Assembly (NCBI GenBank): GCA_009692615.1
Contig: SHYW01000026.1
Location: 1-53,585 of the forward strand
DNA length: 53,585 nucleotides
Origin: Deltaproteobacteria bacterium
Lineage (GTDB): Bacteria > Desulfobacterota > Binatia > UBA9968
Direction: 5' to 3'
The position numbers were made by a program, and so were the translations under genes. Below are positions 35,136 to 43,629 of the stretch, in pieces (positions within the stretch are counted from its first letter, which is position 1; every line of letters starts with the position of its first letter). The notes under the pieces are model-generated. The model made no database searches, was not told the origin of the DNA, and saw only the letters and a list, made by a program, of their open reading frames with translations.

Positions 35136-36227
35136 TCAGATGCCGTAAAGTCGCTTCGGGTTGTCGGAGAGAATCTTCCGCTTAGTCTCGGCGCTTAAAT
35201 CCGCCATCGCTTTGAAGCGCGCGATGGCGTTGAGTTCGCTGGAGGTATCGCCATGGCCGTAGTCGGTGCCGATGACCAGATTATCTTCACTGGCGTAGGA
35301 AATTACATAGGGGAAATCGTCGTCGGTCTGAGTTGAAACGTAAATGTTGTACTCGCGCAGGCAGTCTTTCGAAATCGGCCGGGCGCTGCCAAGGGAACGG
35401 CGTATCGCCTCATGAATCACCCAGGGAACCCATTGGCTCGACACTTCGATGAACCCCCAGCGGAGCTTGGGAAAAACCTGCGGAATCTCGCTCATGATCA
35501 GAGCGAAACAAGCGGTCACTGTGGGCACGCGGAAAGTCGAAAAGCCGCCGCCAGCGTCGTTGGTCAACAATTTAAATAACTCCGGACTGCCGTTGGCCAA
35601 ATGCACCGTGACCGGAATATCCAAGCGTTGGGCTTCTTCGTAGATCGGATAGAAAAATGGGTCGGTCATCATTCTTTCGCGCTCGAAGGGGCGCATGCAG
35701 ACGCCGACCGCGCCATGTTCCTTGGCGAAGCGAATTTGTTCGACGGCTTCGTTGGGCGACAGCGCCGGCACGACGCAGGTCCAGCGCAGGCGATTCTCGC
35801 CCATGCGCCAAACATCGGCGAGCCAGCGGTTCCACGCCCAACTGAGCGCCAGCTCGGCGTCAGGGCGGCTGGTGAGCGGCGTGATCCACAGTGAATTGAA
35901 CAGCACCTGCACGTCGATGCCGAGCTCATCCATGTGGCGCAGCCGTTGGGCGACGTTGGAAACTTCGCGAGCTTCCACCGGTGTAGCAACCTGCCGGCCG
36001 AATCTTTTCAAATGGGCTTCGGATTGGGCGTCGTCGGGTGAGGGAAACTTGCTGCCGAGATTTTCACCGTCGAGAACCCAGATCTGGCGTTGGGGATTTT
36101 GCGGCGAAGTCGTCAAGGTCGGTCGAAATTTTTGCTCCGACGCTTCCAGGTAATCCCACACCCGCTCGGTCTCAACCACATGGGCGTCGGCATCGATGAC
36201 ATCGGTTTTTATTCCGGCATTCGACAT
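35136..36227 (-). CDS. Amidohydrolase family 2 protein
   Basis: A 363-residue TIM-barrel amidohydrolase/decarboxylase. Key parts: VIDADAHVVETERVWDYLE near the N terminus (Asp12, Asp14 and His16 take the DxDxH place), PVTVHLANGS with a metal His, and VIGTDYGHGDTSSEL with the terminal Asp. A long acidic N-terminal loop follows the first strand, as in ACMSD-like proteins. ATG 36227 has AGGAG six bases upstream. It is the first gene of a possible short operon with the GGQ-factor gene. Substrate unknown; an aromatic acid or ring-cleavage product is the usual choice. Confidence 0.87.
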   Translation of the reverse strand: MSNAGIKTDVIDADAHVVETERVWDYLEASEQKFRPTLTTSPQNPQRQIWVLDGENLGSKFPSPDDAQSEAHLKRFGRQVATPVEAREVSNVAQRLRHMDELGIDVQVLFNSLWITPLTSRPDAELALSWAWNRWLADVWRMGENRLRWTCVVPALSPNEAVEQIRFAKEHGAVGVCMRPFERERMMTDPFFYPIYEEAQRLDIPVTVHLANGSPELFKLLTNDAGGGFSTFRVPTVTACFALIMSEIPQVFPKLRWGFIEVSSQWVPWVIHEAIRRSLGSARPISKDCLREYNIYVSTQTDDDFPYVISYASEDNLVIGTDYGHGDTSSELNAIARFKAMADLSAETKRKILSDNPKRLYGI

Positions 36228-36309
36228 AAATAACTCCTGGCGGCAAAGATAACCTGCCTATCATCGGCTGTCCACCAGGAAGGATGCGCGACGGGAGGAT
36301 AATTTTCAA

Positions 36310-37476
36310 ATGGCTATCGAATTCCCGCGGCGCACAAGTTATAAGAATCACTGTTCGCCGCAGCGCGCCAACACGATGACTCAAACCGACCAACTCCGCC
36401 GCCAGCTACCGAGCATCCTACGTGCCCTCGCCGTCGGCATCCCAGCGGGCTATCTGTTTGCGTGGCTGAAAACTCCGATCCCATGGATGATCGGCCCGAT
36501 GGTGGCAGTGGCGGCATTGAATCTCAGCGGCGTTTCCATGGATTCGCCGCCCTACGCCCGTCAATTGGGACAAGTGATACTAGGTTCGGCGGTGTCGCTT
36601 TACTTTACGCCGCCCGTGGTAACGGCGCTGGCGGGAAATCTGCCCGCGGTGTTGGCCACCACCGTCGCGGTATTTTTAGTCGGCATCTTCGGCGCGCTGA
36701 CCCTCAGCAAGGCTTCCGGCGTCGATTGGAAGTCGACTTTCTTCGCGTCGATTCCAGGCGGCGCCATGGCGATGGCTGTGCTCGCGGATCGCTACGGCGC
36801 GCAAATGTCGCCGGTGGCAGTGGCGCACAGCTTGCGCGTTTCACTGGTCGTCATGATCGTGCCCTTCGCCCTGACATACGGCGGCTTTCCTCTTGAAGCG
36901 GCGGCGTACAAACCGAATCTGCCGCTGGTGCCGCTGGTTTTGCTCCTCTGGCTGTTGGCCAGCGCGATCCTCGGCGAGATTTCCGAACGGTTTCATTTTC
37001 ACAACGGCTGCCTGCTGACGCCGATTTTTTTCGGCGCGGCGCTGACCCTGAGCGGCGTCGAACTTTCCGCCGTGCCCCATGGATTTACCGACTTTGCCCA
37101 GCTCATGTTCGGCTTGGTGCTCGGCGCCCGTTATGAGCGCGCCTTCTTCGCGCGCAATAAGCTCTTCATCCCGTTCGCGCTGCTCAATTCGCTCTTCATC
37201 CTGGTCGCCTCCGCCATCGCCGGCGCCGGCCTCGCATGGCTGTTTAACTTACCGATGGCCACCATGATCATCGCCACTTCGCCGGGCGGTTTAGCCGAGA
37301 TGACGCTCACCGCCCAAGCGCTTCATATCAGCGTGCCGTTAGTCGTCGCCTTCCATTTATTTCGCGTCGTGGTGGTGAACATGGGGACACAGCATATTTT
37401 CGTCGCGGTATCCGCCCTGATGGGACGCCAGCCGGTGCAAAAAAGCCCAGCGGTAGCGCCAAAACCGATCGATTGA
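36310..37476 (+). CDS. AbrB-family membrane protein (putative ammonia-monooxygenase-like)
   Basis: A 388-residue membrane protein made of two homologous AbrB halves with about ten to eleven helices (for example LRALAVGIPAGYLFAWLKTP, AQLMFGLVLGARYERAFFA, LVAFHLFRVVVVNMGTQH-like end). The family was once called ammonia monooxygenase but is thought to be a transporter or regulator. GAGG eleven bases before ATG 36310 supports this start; an internal Met at 36376 is also possible. It is divergent from the amidohydrolase gene across 82 bases, so the two may share a control region and substrate. Co-occurrence with TctC-type binders is common in such catabolic regions. Confidence 0.87.
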   Translation: MAIEFPRRTSYKNHCSPQRANTMTQTDQLRRQLPSILRALAVGIPAGYLFAWLKTPIPWMIGPMVAVAALNLSGVSMDSPPYARQLGQVILGSAVSLYFTPPVVTALAGNLPAVLATTVAVFLVGIFGALTLSKASGVDWKSTFFASIPGGAMAMAVLADRYGAQMSPVAVAHSLRVSLVVMIVPFALTYGGFPLEAAAYKPNLPLVPLVLLLWLLASAILGEISERFHFHNGCLLTPIFFGAALTLSGVELSAVPHGFTDFAQLMFGLVLGARYERAFFARNKLFIPFALLNSLFILVASAIAGAGLAWLFNLPMATMIIATSPGGLAEMTLTAQALHISVPLVVAFHLFRVVVVNMGTQHIFVAVSALMGRQPVQKSPAVAPKPID

Positions 37477-37588
37477 ATCGATGGGAAGATGATTCTAACG
37501 CTAGAAGAAATATTTTCGCTTGCCGAAAATCATTTCAACGATGTATCATTGGCTATCGCAACAAATTCTTCGGAGTACTTACTATCCT

Positions 37589-37858
37589 ATGACCGTTGAA
37601 TCATTGCTCGCCCGGGTGCGAGTCGATCCTGAGGTCTGCTCGGGCCGGCCCTACATTCGCGGCACGCGCATCCGCATCGCGATCATTCTCGACGCCTTGA
37701 CCGAAGGCCTCAGTCCCGCGGCGATACTCGATCATTATGCGGCGTTGGAGTTCGACGACCTGCGCGCGGCCTTGGAATACGCCAGTCAGCTAGCCCAGGC
37801 CAACGGCGGCTTTGCCATTGTCAATCATCAGCCCCAACAGTTCTTTCAAACCCGCTGA
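37589..37858 (+). CDS. DUF433 domain protein (VapB-like antitoxin family)
   Basis: An 89-residue protein of the DUF433 family. SGRPYIRGTRIRIAIILDAL (18-37) and GLSPAAILDHYAALEFDDL are the hallmark segments, forming a small helix-turn-helix-like domain. Family members often act as antitoxins to a PIN-type toxin (DUF5615) encoded next to them. No toxin gene is present here: downstream are only a VOC remnant and a broken gene. Start ATG 37589 follows GGAG by thirteen bases; the frame is open a further 23 codons upstream. An orphan regulator or a decayed toxin-antitoxin pair are both possible. Confidence 0.82.
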   Translation: MTVESLLARVRVDPEVCSGRPYIRGTRIRIAIILDALTEGLSPAAILDHYAALEFDDLRAALEYASQLAQANGGFAIVNHQPQQFFQTR

Positions 37859-37875
37859 CCGCCGGTTCGCTAAAC

Positions 37876-37959
37876 TCACCAGCCCCGTAGCGATAGATCG
37901 ATCAGATTGCCGTCGGGATCGGCGACGCGATGTGCCGCTTCGCGATTGGGCAGCTGTTT
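37876..37959 (-). pseudogene. C-terminal remnant of a VOC-family gene
   Basis: The minus strand reads 27 codons ending HRVADPDGNLIDLSLRGW and a TGA, the typical C terminus of a small glyoxalase-type VOC protein. A TAG stops the frame directly upstream, and no VOC-type N-terminal sequence follows at 37960-37993. Only the tail survives. It sits between the DUF433 gene and the broken binding-protein gene. Confidence 0.65.
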
Positions 37960-37993
37960 CTAATTTTCGCCATGCTAACTTCCGAGCGCAATT

Positions 37994-39082
37994 TCACCGG
38001 TTCAACAAAAATTCTTCGCGCAACTGCTGATAAGTCTTGTCGTATTGGATCGCGTCTTCTGGCGTCAACAGCAGCACCTTCACGCCCTTGGCTTCTAAAT
38101 CCAAATCCGGATAGCGCGGCTTGAGACCGCGCCGACCCGAAGAACGGCCGCCTTCGGAAAAACTCTTCTGCGCCGCTTCGGAAAGAATATAGTCGAGCAG
38201 CAATGCCGCGGCGTGGGGACGCGGAGTTTTCTTGACGATACCGATGGGACTGGGCGTCGCCGGGGTCGGATCGGGATAAGCAATCTCCACCGGACAGCCG
38301 CGCGAGTATTTAAGATCGGCCAAACGGTAAGCGTAGAGATCGATGGCCGCTTTGAACTCGCCGGCGCATAGAAGCTGCGCCAGCAACGTATGTCCCTTGC
38401 GGATGACCACATCGTTTTTGCTGATCCCTTGGAGATATTTTTTGGTCCGTTCCGGCCCCCAGGTTTTGAGCCAGCCCATCAACGATTTGTCCGGGTCCAT
38501 GTCGAGGGCGAAGTTGCCTTTCCATTTGGCGTCGAGAAAGTCGTCGTACTTCTTGGGCGCGTCGGCGCTAGTCACCATGCGCGTGTTGTAGGCGATCACC
38601 GCGACGTTGAAGTCGTACGCGGTCCAATAGCCCTGGCGATCTTTGTGGGTGTCGTAATACGCCGCCCGTTCCGGCGAAAAATATCGTCCGGCGACGCCGG
38701 CCTTGATCAGCGCCGGCATATGCTCGTTGCTCGCCGCCATGACATCGGCGTCGAGCTTGCCGCTGCGCGCTTCGGTGAGCAGACGATTGGCGACGCGCTC
38801 ACCCGACGCTCAATAGCCCTCGATCTTAACGCCGTAGCGCTTGTCGAAATCGACGCGCAGCCGCTCCAGATGATCGCTGCTAACGTTGCCATAGATGATC
38901 GCTTTGCCGCCTTCGGCTTTGGCGCCGGCGACCAGCCGCCTCTGCCGCTCATCCGGAGCAAGCTTATTCAATTCCTGCCAAAGTTCTTCAGGTTCTTTGG
39001 CGGCAGCGGCGAATCCTTGCGCTGCCGGCGCCAACAACCCGGCGACGAGCAGCATTATGATTACCGTAGTGAATTGTTTCAT
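37994..39082 (-). pseudogene. Extracellular solute-binding protein gene broken by an in-frame TGA
   Basis: One reading frame of 363 codons encodes a class of iron/2-aminoethylphosphonate-type binding protein. The first part has a signal peptide (FTTVIIMLLVAGLLAPAAQG) and the strand GGKAIIYGNVSSDHLERL. After KIEGY a TGA (38812-38810) interrupts, and the same frame resumes as ASGERVANRLLTEAR and goes on to the natural end REEFLLNR. In this family the stretch is usually YRASGERV-like, so the stop is most likely CGA changed to TGA at Arg. A sequencing error would look the same. Without read-through there is no functional binding protein. It is downstream of the SBP at 39226 on the same strand. 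Confidence 0.85.
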
Positions 39083-39225
39083 CGAGTTCCTCTCAAGCGT
39101 GAGCCCTTGCAGCAGCGCACGTTCTCTTCAATCGCAAAGAAACAGGCGAGAAACAAGTTGCGGCTATGCTTTGTCAGCACCCTCGATCCTTGCGCACTCC
39201 CGCAAAGAAAAGACCGCGATAGATT

Positions 39226-40218
39226 TCATTTACCGTCGCCGCCCAGCCGTTTGCACAAGCCGAGATCGATCACGTCTTCGACTTTTAGCGCCGCCGCCTT
39301 GGGATTGATTCCCAGTTCGACCATGAGTTTTAATATTGAGCGCACGCCGGTGGTGGTCGGACAAATATTCCGCGGCAACTCTTCGACCAGCTGCGCGTAG
39401 AACGGCTCGGCGCGCTCGGCACTCGCCATGCGCAATTGCTTGACCATGGTCTGGATAACAGTTTTCTTATTGACTGCGTTGCGAATGAAATGAATGGCAT
39501 CCACCGTCGCGCGGCCGACGCGTTCGACCATCATCGGATCGTTGCGCAGCAGTTTTCGTGTCGTCACCATGCCGCTGGCCTGAAACGGCAGATTGAGTTG
39601 GCCCATGTCGACCAGCACGGCGAAACCTTGGGCGCCGATCTGTTTGGTCATCTCCGGCGCGAGAAGCGTCGCCTGGGCGTTACCGGTCTGAAGTGCCGCG
39701 ACTCGCACCGGCTCCTCGCCGGTTAGCAATAAAGTGATGTTGTCCCGTTTTGGATTGAGACCGAGATGATCGAGCGCCACATGGGCGCCCAGCGATGCCA
39801 AACCGCCGGCGCTGGCGCCGATGGCGACGCGCTTGCCCTTGAGATCATCGGCCCGCTTGATGCTCGGATGAACCACCAATTGATAGCGCACGCTGTTCTG
39901 ATTACCCATGAACATGACCAGATCGCCGCCGGCGGCCACCGCATTGGCGACATGGGTTGGTCCGATCAGACCGACGTGAACTTCCCCGGCGAGCATCGCC
40001 TGGGCCGCCCGCGAGGCGATGATGAATACCGGTTCAAGCTCGACATTATGCTTAGCGAACAAACCCTGCTCGCGCGCCACCCAAATCGATGTCATGTAAG
40101 CGTTGATCGCGCCATAGGCAAACACCGCCTTGGACGGCGCCTCCGCAGCGCGGCAATATGAGCCTGACCATCCAACAAACAAGTAAAGTGAAAGAGCTTG
40201 GATCAGCTTTGTGCGCAT
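39226..40218 (-). CDS. ABC transporter substrate-binding protein (NMT1-like)
   Basis: A 330-residue periplasmic binding protein. The signal peptide is about residues 1-26 (KLIQALSLYLFVGWSGS). Landmarks are WVAREQGLFAKHNVELEPVF, GEVHVGLIGPTHVANAV, DDLKGKRVAIGASAGG and PLLTGEEP-like middle strand; the C terminus reads EDVIDLGLCKRL. The open frame extends 66 codons upstream, but that extension translates a palindromic repeat (40256-40278), so ATG 40218 is the real start. It is the last intact gene of the long minus-strand array, 85 bases after an amidohydrolase gene. Confidence 0.88.
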   Translation of the reverse strand: MRTKLIQALSLYLFVGWSGSYCRAAEAPSKAVFAYGAINAYMTSIWVAREQGLFAKHNVELEPVFIIASRAAQAMLAGEVHVGLIGPTHVANAVAAGGDLVMFMGNQNSVRYQLVVHPSIKRADDLKGKRVAIGASAGGLASLGAHVALDHLGLNPKRDNITLLLTGEEPVRVAALQTGNAQATLLAPEMTKQIGAQGFAVLVDMGQLNLPFQASGMVTTRKLLRNDPMMVERVGRATVDAIHFIRNAVNKKTVIQTMVKQLRMASAERAEPFYAQLVEELPRNICPTTTGVRSILKLMVELGINPKAAALKVEDVIDLGLCKRLGGDGK

Positions 40219-40255
40219 ACGCAGCTTCTTTAATTCTCGGCGTCGTGTCTTCCGT

Positions 40256-40278
40256 GTAGGGGCGACCGGCGGTCGCCC
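40256..40278. repeat. REP-like palindrome, inner stem ACCG
   Basis: GTAG, then GGGCGACCG, one base, CGGTCGCCC. The same 23 bases occur at 51130-51152, and the layout equals that of the RAYT-linked palindromes with a different inner stem. It lies in the gap upstream of the binding-protein gene. Confidence 0.85.
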
Positions 40279-40303
40279 TTCCCTCGATTCAACGCATCGA
40301 TCA

Positions 40304-41413
40304 CTAAAGATTATACAGCCGCGCGCAATTGTCCCAAAGAATCTTTCGCCGGCTGCCGTCGCTGACATCTTTAATCGAGAAAAATTCATCGAGCGCATGC
40401 GGAAAGTGGGCGTCAATATGCGGATAGTCGGTAGAGATGAGAATATTGTCGTCGCCGATGCGCCGGATCACGTCGGTGACCAACTCCTCATCCGGGTCCA
40501 TGGAGATAAAACACTGCCGCAAAAAATATTCGCTCGGCTGGCGCGATAGCGACACATCGGCCAACGGCCCGTGCAGCTTGGCGCGCTCGTCGAGGCGATA
40601 AAGCAGCCAGGGCAGCCAGGCGCAGTTGCCTTCGAGAAAAGCCACGCGCAGCTTGGGGAATTTTTCTAAGACGCCGCCGGCGCAGAAGCATGAGATCGCT
40701 TGAATCAGCTCCAGCGGATTACGCAGCGCCAGGGCGACGATATTGGCGTTGGGATGGCCGAAAAATTTATTGGCGACTTGGTCCTGTTTCGGCCTTGCCG
40801 GCGGATGAAAACACAGAGCCACGCCGAGCTTCTCGATCTCAGCCCAGAGCGGATCGAAGTAGCGGTCGTGAATCCGCTTGCCGTTGATCGGCTCGGGACA
40901 AAGCGACAGCGCGCGGATCCCCAACTGGTTGACGACGCGCCGCACTTCTTCAACCGCCAAGTCGACATCGTGCAACGTGATCAGCGCCGAGCCCTTGAGC
41001 CGCTGCGGGTTGACCGCGCAGAAGTCGGCGATCCAACTATTCCACGCGCGACAAAGATCGTTGGCATACTCCGGTTCCAACGTTTCGTCACAATGCAGCG
41101 GCGAGGTGCGGAACAGCACCGCTAGATCCAAACCTTCGCGATCCATCGCTTCGACCTGCGACACCGCGTCATAGTCGCGCGCCACGGCGAAATCGTAACG
41201 ACCGGCCACTTGCTTCTGACCGTGCTCGATCACGTCGGTAATCGCCCGCAGCGTCGTGCCGCCGCCGAGCTTGAACTCGACCCGGCCATGTTTGCCGTTG
41301 CGCTCGCCGCGCGGAATCCGTTCGCCCCATTTCGGGTTCATGAACTTGTCGTAAAGATTCGCCGCGTCATAAACATGCATGTCGCTGTCGAAGGTCTTGA
41401 ATCCTTGTTTCAT
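40304..41413 (-). CDS. Amidohydrolase family 2 protein
   Basis: A 369-residue TIM-barrel amidohydrolase/decarboxylase. FKTFDSDMHVYDAANLYD near the start holds Asp9, Asp11 and His13 in the DxDxH-like place; VALCFHPPARP carries the metal His and LISTDYPHIDAHFPHALDE the terminal Asp. KFGHPNANI-like and GVLEKFPKLRVAFLEGNCAW segments are typical of the ACMSD/gamma-resorcylate decarboxylase set. ATG 41413 has GGAG eight bases upstream, and a GTG three codons earlier is possible. It is embedded between the TctC-type gene upstream and a binding-protein gene downstream, in one minus-strand run. Confidence 0.87.
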   Translation of the reverse strand: MKQGFKTFDSDMHVYDAANLYDKFMNPKWGERIPRGERNGKHGRVEFKLGGGTTLRAITDVIEHGQKQVAGRYDFAVARDYDAVSQVEAMDREGLDLAVLFRTSPLHCDETLEPEYANDLCRAWNSWIADFCAVNPQRLKGSALITLHDVDLAVEEVRRVVNQLGIRALSLCPEPINGKRIHDRYFDPLWAEIEKLGVALCFHPPARPKQDQVANKFFGHPNANIVALALRNPLELIQAISCFCAGGVLEKFPKLRVAFLEGNCAWLPWLLYRLDERAKLHGPLADVSLSRQPSEYFLRQCFISMDPDEELVTDVIRRIGDDNILISTDYPHIDAHFPHALDEFFSIKDVSDGSRRKILWDNCARLYNL

Positions 41414-41479
41414 TTTCTGCACTCCGCAATAATTCTCTAGACCCGAAATGGTTTTGAGCGAGTTGAACCGGAGAATTAT

Positions 41480-42505
41480 TTATTTCTTCGGCAGCAGCAC
41501 TTCCGCCAACTTGCTCTTCACCGGTCCAGCCAATTTGCTGAAGTTGACCATCGTCTTCGCCAGATCCTCGCCGCTCATGGGATCGACTTCTTGTTGGGCG
41601 CTCTTCGCCTCGGCCAGCATCGCCGGATCTTTTAACGTGGCGGCCAGCGCTCGGCGCAAAAGCTGTACGCGATCTTTCGGCGTGGCCGGCGGCGCCGAGA
41701 ATGCCAGCGTCACGGCATTGACATCGTGAATCCCGGTCTCGATCAATTGCTTGGCCTCCTCGGTCTTGGCGTAACTGATCACCAGCGGCACCTGCGGGAT
41801 CTCCGCAATCGGCACCTTGTTGGCTTGAACGACCGGTAAGACATCGCCGGCTTCGTACTGGCGCCGCCAAATGCTTTTTAGCCCCGACCAGCTGGTGCAT
41901 TGCCCCGCCAGTTCACCGGAGTCGGCGGCAAGCGCGATATCCGCCGTACCCTTGTAGCCCTGGACCAACTGGATCGGCAAGCCCAAGGCAATTTTGAGTA
42001 TCTGCGAGATGTCGTCCTGCCGCGTGCCCGGAATCATGCCGCCGAGCTTCACTGGCTGTTTCGCGGCATACCATCTATCCATGCTGGTGATACCGCTGAC
42101 CTTGGTCAGTGCGCACACCATGGTCTGCTGCGTCGGCACGCCGATCCATTCGAACTTGAGCGGGTCGAACTCCATCCCTTGGCCGCCCAAATATTTTTGC
42201 AGAGCCAGACCGCCAACCCAAACCCCGATGGTGAGTCCATCGGGCTTGACGCGGTTGTAAAGATGATTCGCCGAGATCAACGTGCCAGCACCGGTCATGT
42301 TTTGCACGATCACGCTGGGATTACCCGGCAGATAACGGCCGAAATGGCGCGCCACGATACGCGTCAAGGTATCGAAGCCGCCCCCAGGCGGCGCACCGAC
42401 GATAAACGTGAAGGTCTTGTTCTTGTAAAAATTGTCCTGAGCGCGCACCGCGGGTGAAAAAAGAATTGTTAGCGCAAGCACCGTGAAAAATACGCGTTGC
42501 CGCAT
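41480..42505 (-). CDS. Tripartite tricarboxylate transporter substrate-binding protein (TctC/Bug family)
   Basis: A 341-residue exported binding protein of the Bug/TctC family. The signal peptide is about residues 1-22 (RVFFTVLALTILFSPAVRA). The family start FTFIVGAPPGGGFDTLTRIV, then HFGRYLPGNPSVIVQNM and GAGTLISANHLYNRVKPDG are characteristic. The ligand is normally a carboxylate. The membrane partners TctA and TctB are absent from the window. AGGAG six bases before ATG 42505 supports the start. It lies between an NMT1-type binder and an amidohydrolase. Confidence 0.92.
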   Translation of the reverse strand: MRQRVFFTVLALTILFSPAVRAQDNFYKNKTFTFIVGAPPGGGFDTLTRIVARHFGRYLPGNPSVIVQNMTGAGTLISANHLYNRVKPDGLTIGVWVGGLALQKYLGGQGMEFDPLKFEWIGVPTQQTMVCALTKVSGITSMDRWYAAKQPVKLGGMIPGTRQDDISQILKIALGLPIQLVQGYKGTADIALAADSGELAGQCTSWSGLKSIWRRQYEAGDVLPVVQANKVPIAEIPQVPLVISYAKTEEAKQLIETGIHDVNAVTLAFSAPPATPKDRVQLLRRALAATLKDPAMLAEAKSAQQEVDPMSGEDLAKTMVNFSKLAGPVKSKLAEVLLPKK

Positions 42506-42585
42506 GGACTCTCCTAAGCAAGTCGATGATAGAAATTTGGAGCGCTGCGAAGATTTAACATGAAAGGACGACCCTCAGTCCAGCC

Positions 42586-43539
42586 CTATTTCTTGATCCC
42601 CAACTCCCGCTGCACGTCGCGAATGATGCCGAACTCCGCGACTTCACTCAGCGCCACGGCGCGCTCGATCTTCATCGCTTCGCGCCCTTGGTCGATAACC
42701 AGCTTGAGCCCGCTCTCAGACATGCCGCCGTCTTCGCTGAAAATCTTCCAGGTCGAATCGTAGGTCGCCGCCGCGCTTTCGCGGTCGACCTTGACCCAAT
42801 CCATCATCGATTGAATCGTCCCCTCGCGATTGGACCGAACATATAAATTAGCCCGCAGCAAAGCCTTGACCATGCGCCGAACTTCGTCGGGTTTTTCCTT
42901 GAGTTTTTTTAAGTGGGTGCCGACGCCGGTGAACGGCATCTTAAAGATTTCGTGGAAGCGCGACAGCACACGGTAACCGCTGCGCTGGGCGTCGGTATCG
43001 GTCGGCGGCGACAGCACCGCAACGTCGACGATCCCCTCTTTCAACGCCGCGTAGCGGCTGCGCTCCCCGCCCAGCTGAATAATTTTTAATTCTTTTTCCG
43101 GATCGACGCCGCCATGTCTCATCATCATGCGCGCCGCCACGTCGGATGCCGCGCCATAAGTGCTGACCGCCAAAGTCTTGCCCTTCAAGTCGCGGATAGT
43201 TTTGTACTCCGGGCGAGCGATCAGTAGATGGGTCGAGCTGTCCATGTAGCTGGCGACGACTTTCATCGGCAGGCCGCGCAGCGCGCCGCGCACCACCGAG
43301 GAGAACACCAAGGTGTAATCGATATCGCCGGTGGCCAACGCGGTAATCGACACGTTGGCGTTCATCCGGATTAACTCGACGTCCAACCCCTCGTCGCGAA
43401 ACATCCCGCGCTTGAGCGCCAAACCGGCAGTTAGAAAAGACACATCGACCGCCGAAATCGACATTCGCACTTTGTCCGCCGCCTCGACCGCACCGAGCAT
43501 CACCGTCAACGATAAAATAATGACAACAGCAATTCTCAT
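42586..43539 (-). CDS. ABC transporter substrate-binding protein (NMT1-like)
   Basis: A 317-residue periplasmic binding protein. The signal peptide is about residues 1-20 (IAVVIILSLTVMLGAVEA). It aligns over nearly its whole length with the product of 47331-48308: shared runs include RMNANVSITALATGDIDYT, RGLPMKVVAS, DLKGKTLAVS and the ending RDVQRELGIK. It is also related, more distantly, to 46195-47334, so a local duplication produced three copies. ATG 43539 is preceded by AAGGAG. Ligand unknown; an aromatic or other organic acid is likely by context. Confidence 0.9.
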   Translation of the reverse strand: MRIAVVIILSLTVMLGAVEAADKVRMSISAVDVSFLTAGLALKRGMFRDEGLDVELIRMNANVSITALATGDIDYTLVFSSVVRGALRGLPMKVVASYMDSSTHLLIARPEYKTIRDLKGKTLAVSTYGAASDVAARMMMRHGGVDPEKELKIIQLGGERSRYAALKEGIVDVAVLSPPTDTDAQRSGYRVLSRFHEIFKMPFTGVGTHLKKLKEKPDEVRRMVKALLRANLYVRSNREGTIQSMMDWVKVDRESAAATYDSTWKIFSEDGGMSESGLKLVIDQGREAMKIERAVALSEVAEFGIIRDVQRELGIKK

Positions 43540-43629
43540 CGGAATCTCCTTACCCTTTACCCTTCACCCCTTACGACTATCGAATCAACCTCTGCACCCG
43601 CACCGCGACGAATCTTCGTGTCGGATCTT

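Noticed and set aside
38810-38812. In-frame TGA as selenocysteine in the binding-protein gene
   Set aside because: The surrounding motif expects Arg, the protein is a binder with no redox role at that place, and I saw no convincing Sec insertion hairpin just downstream. A nonsense mutation or sequencing error is simpler.
40219-40416. 66-codon N-terminal extension of the binding-protein gene at 39226
   Set aside because: It translates an intergenic palindrome, and the signal peptide then lies internal; ATG 40218 fits better.
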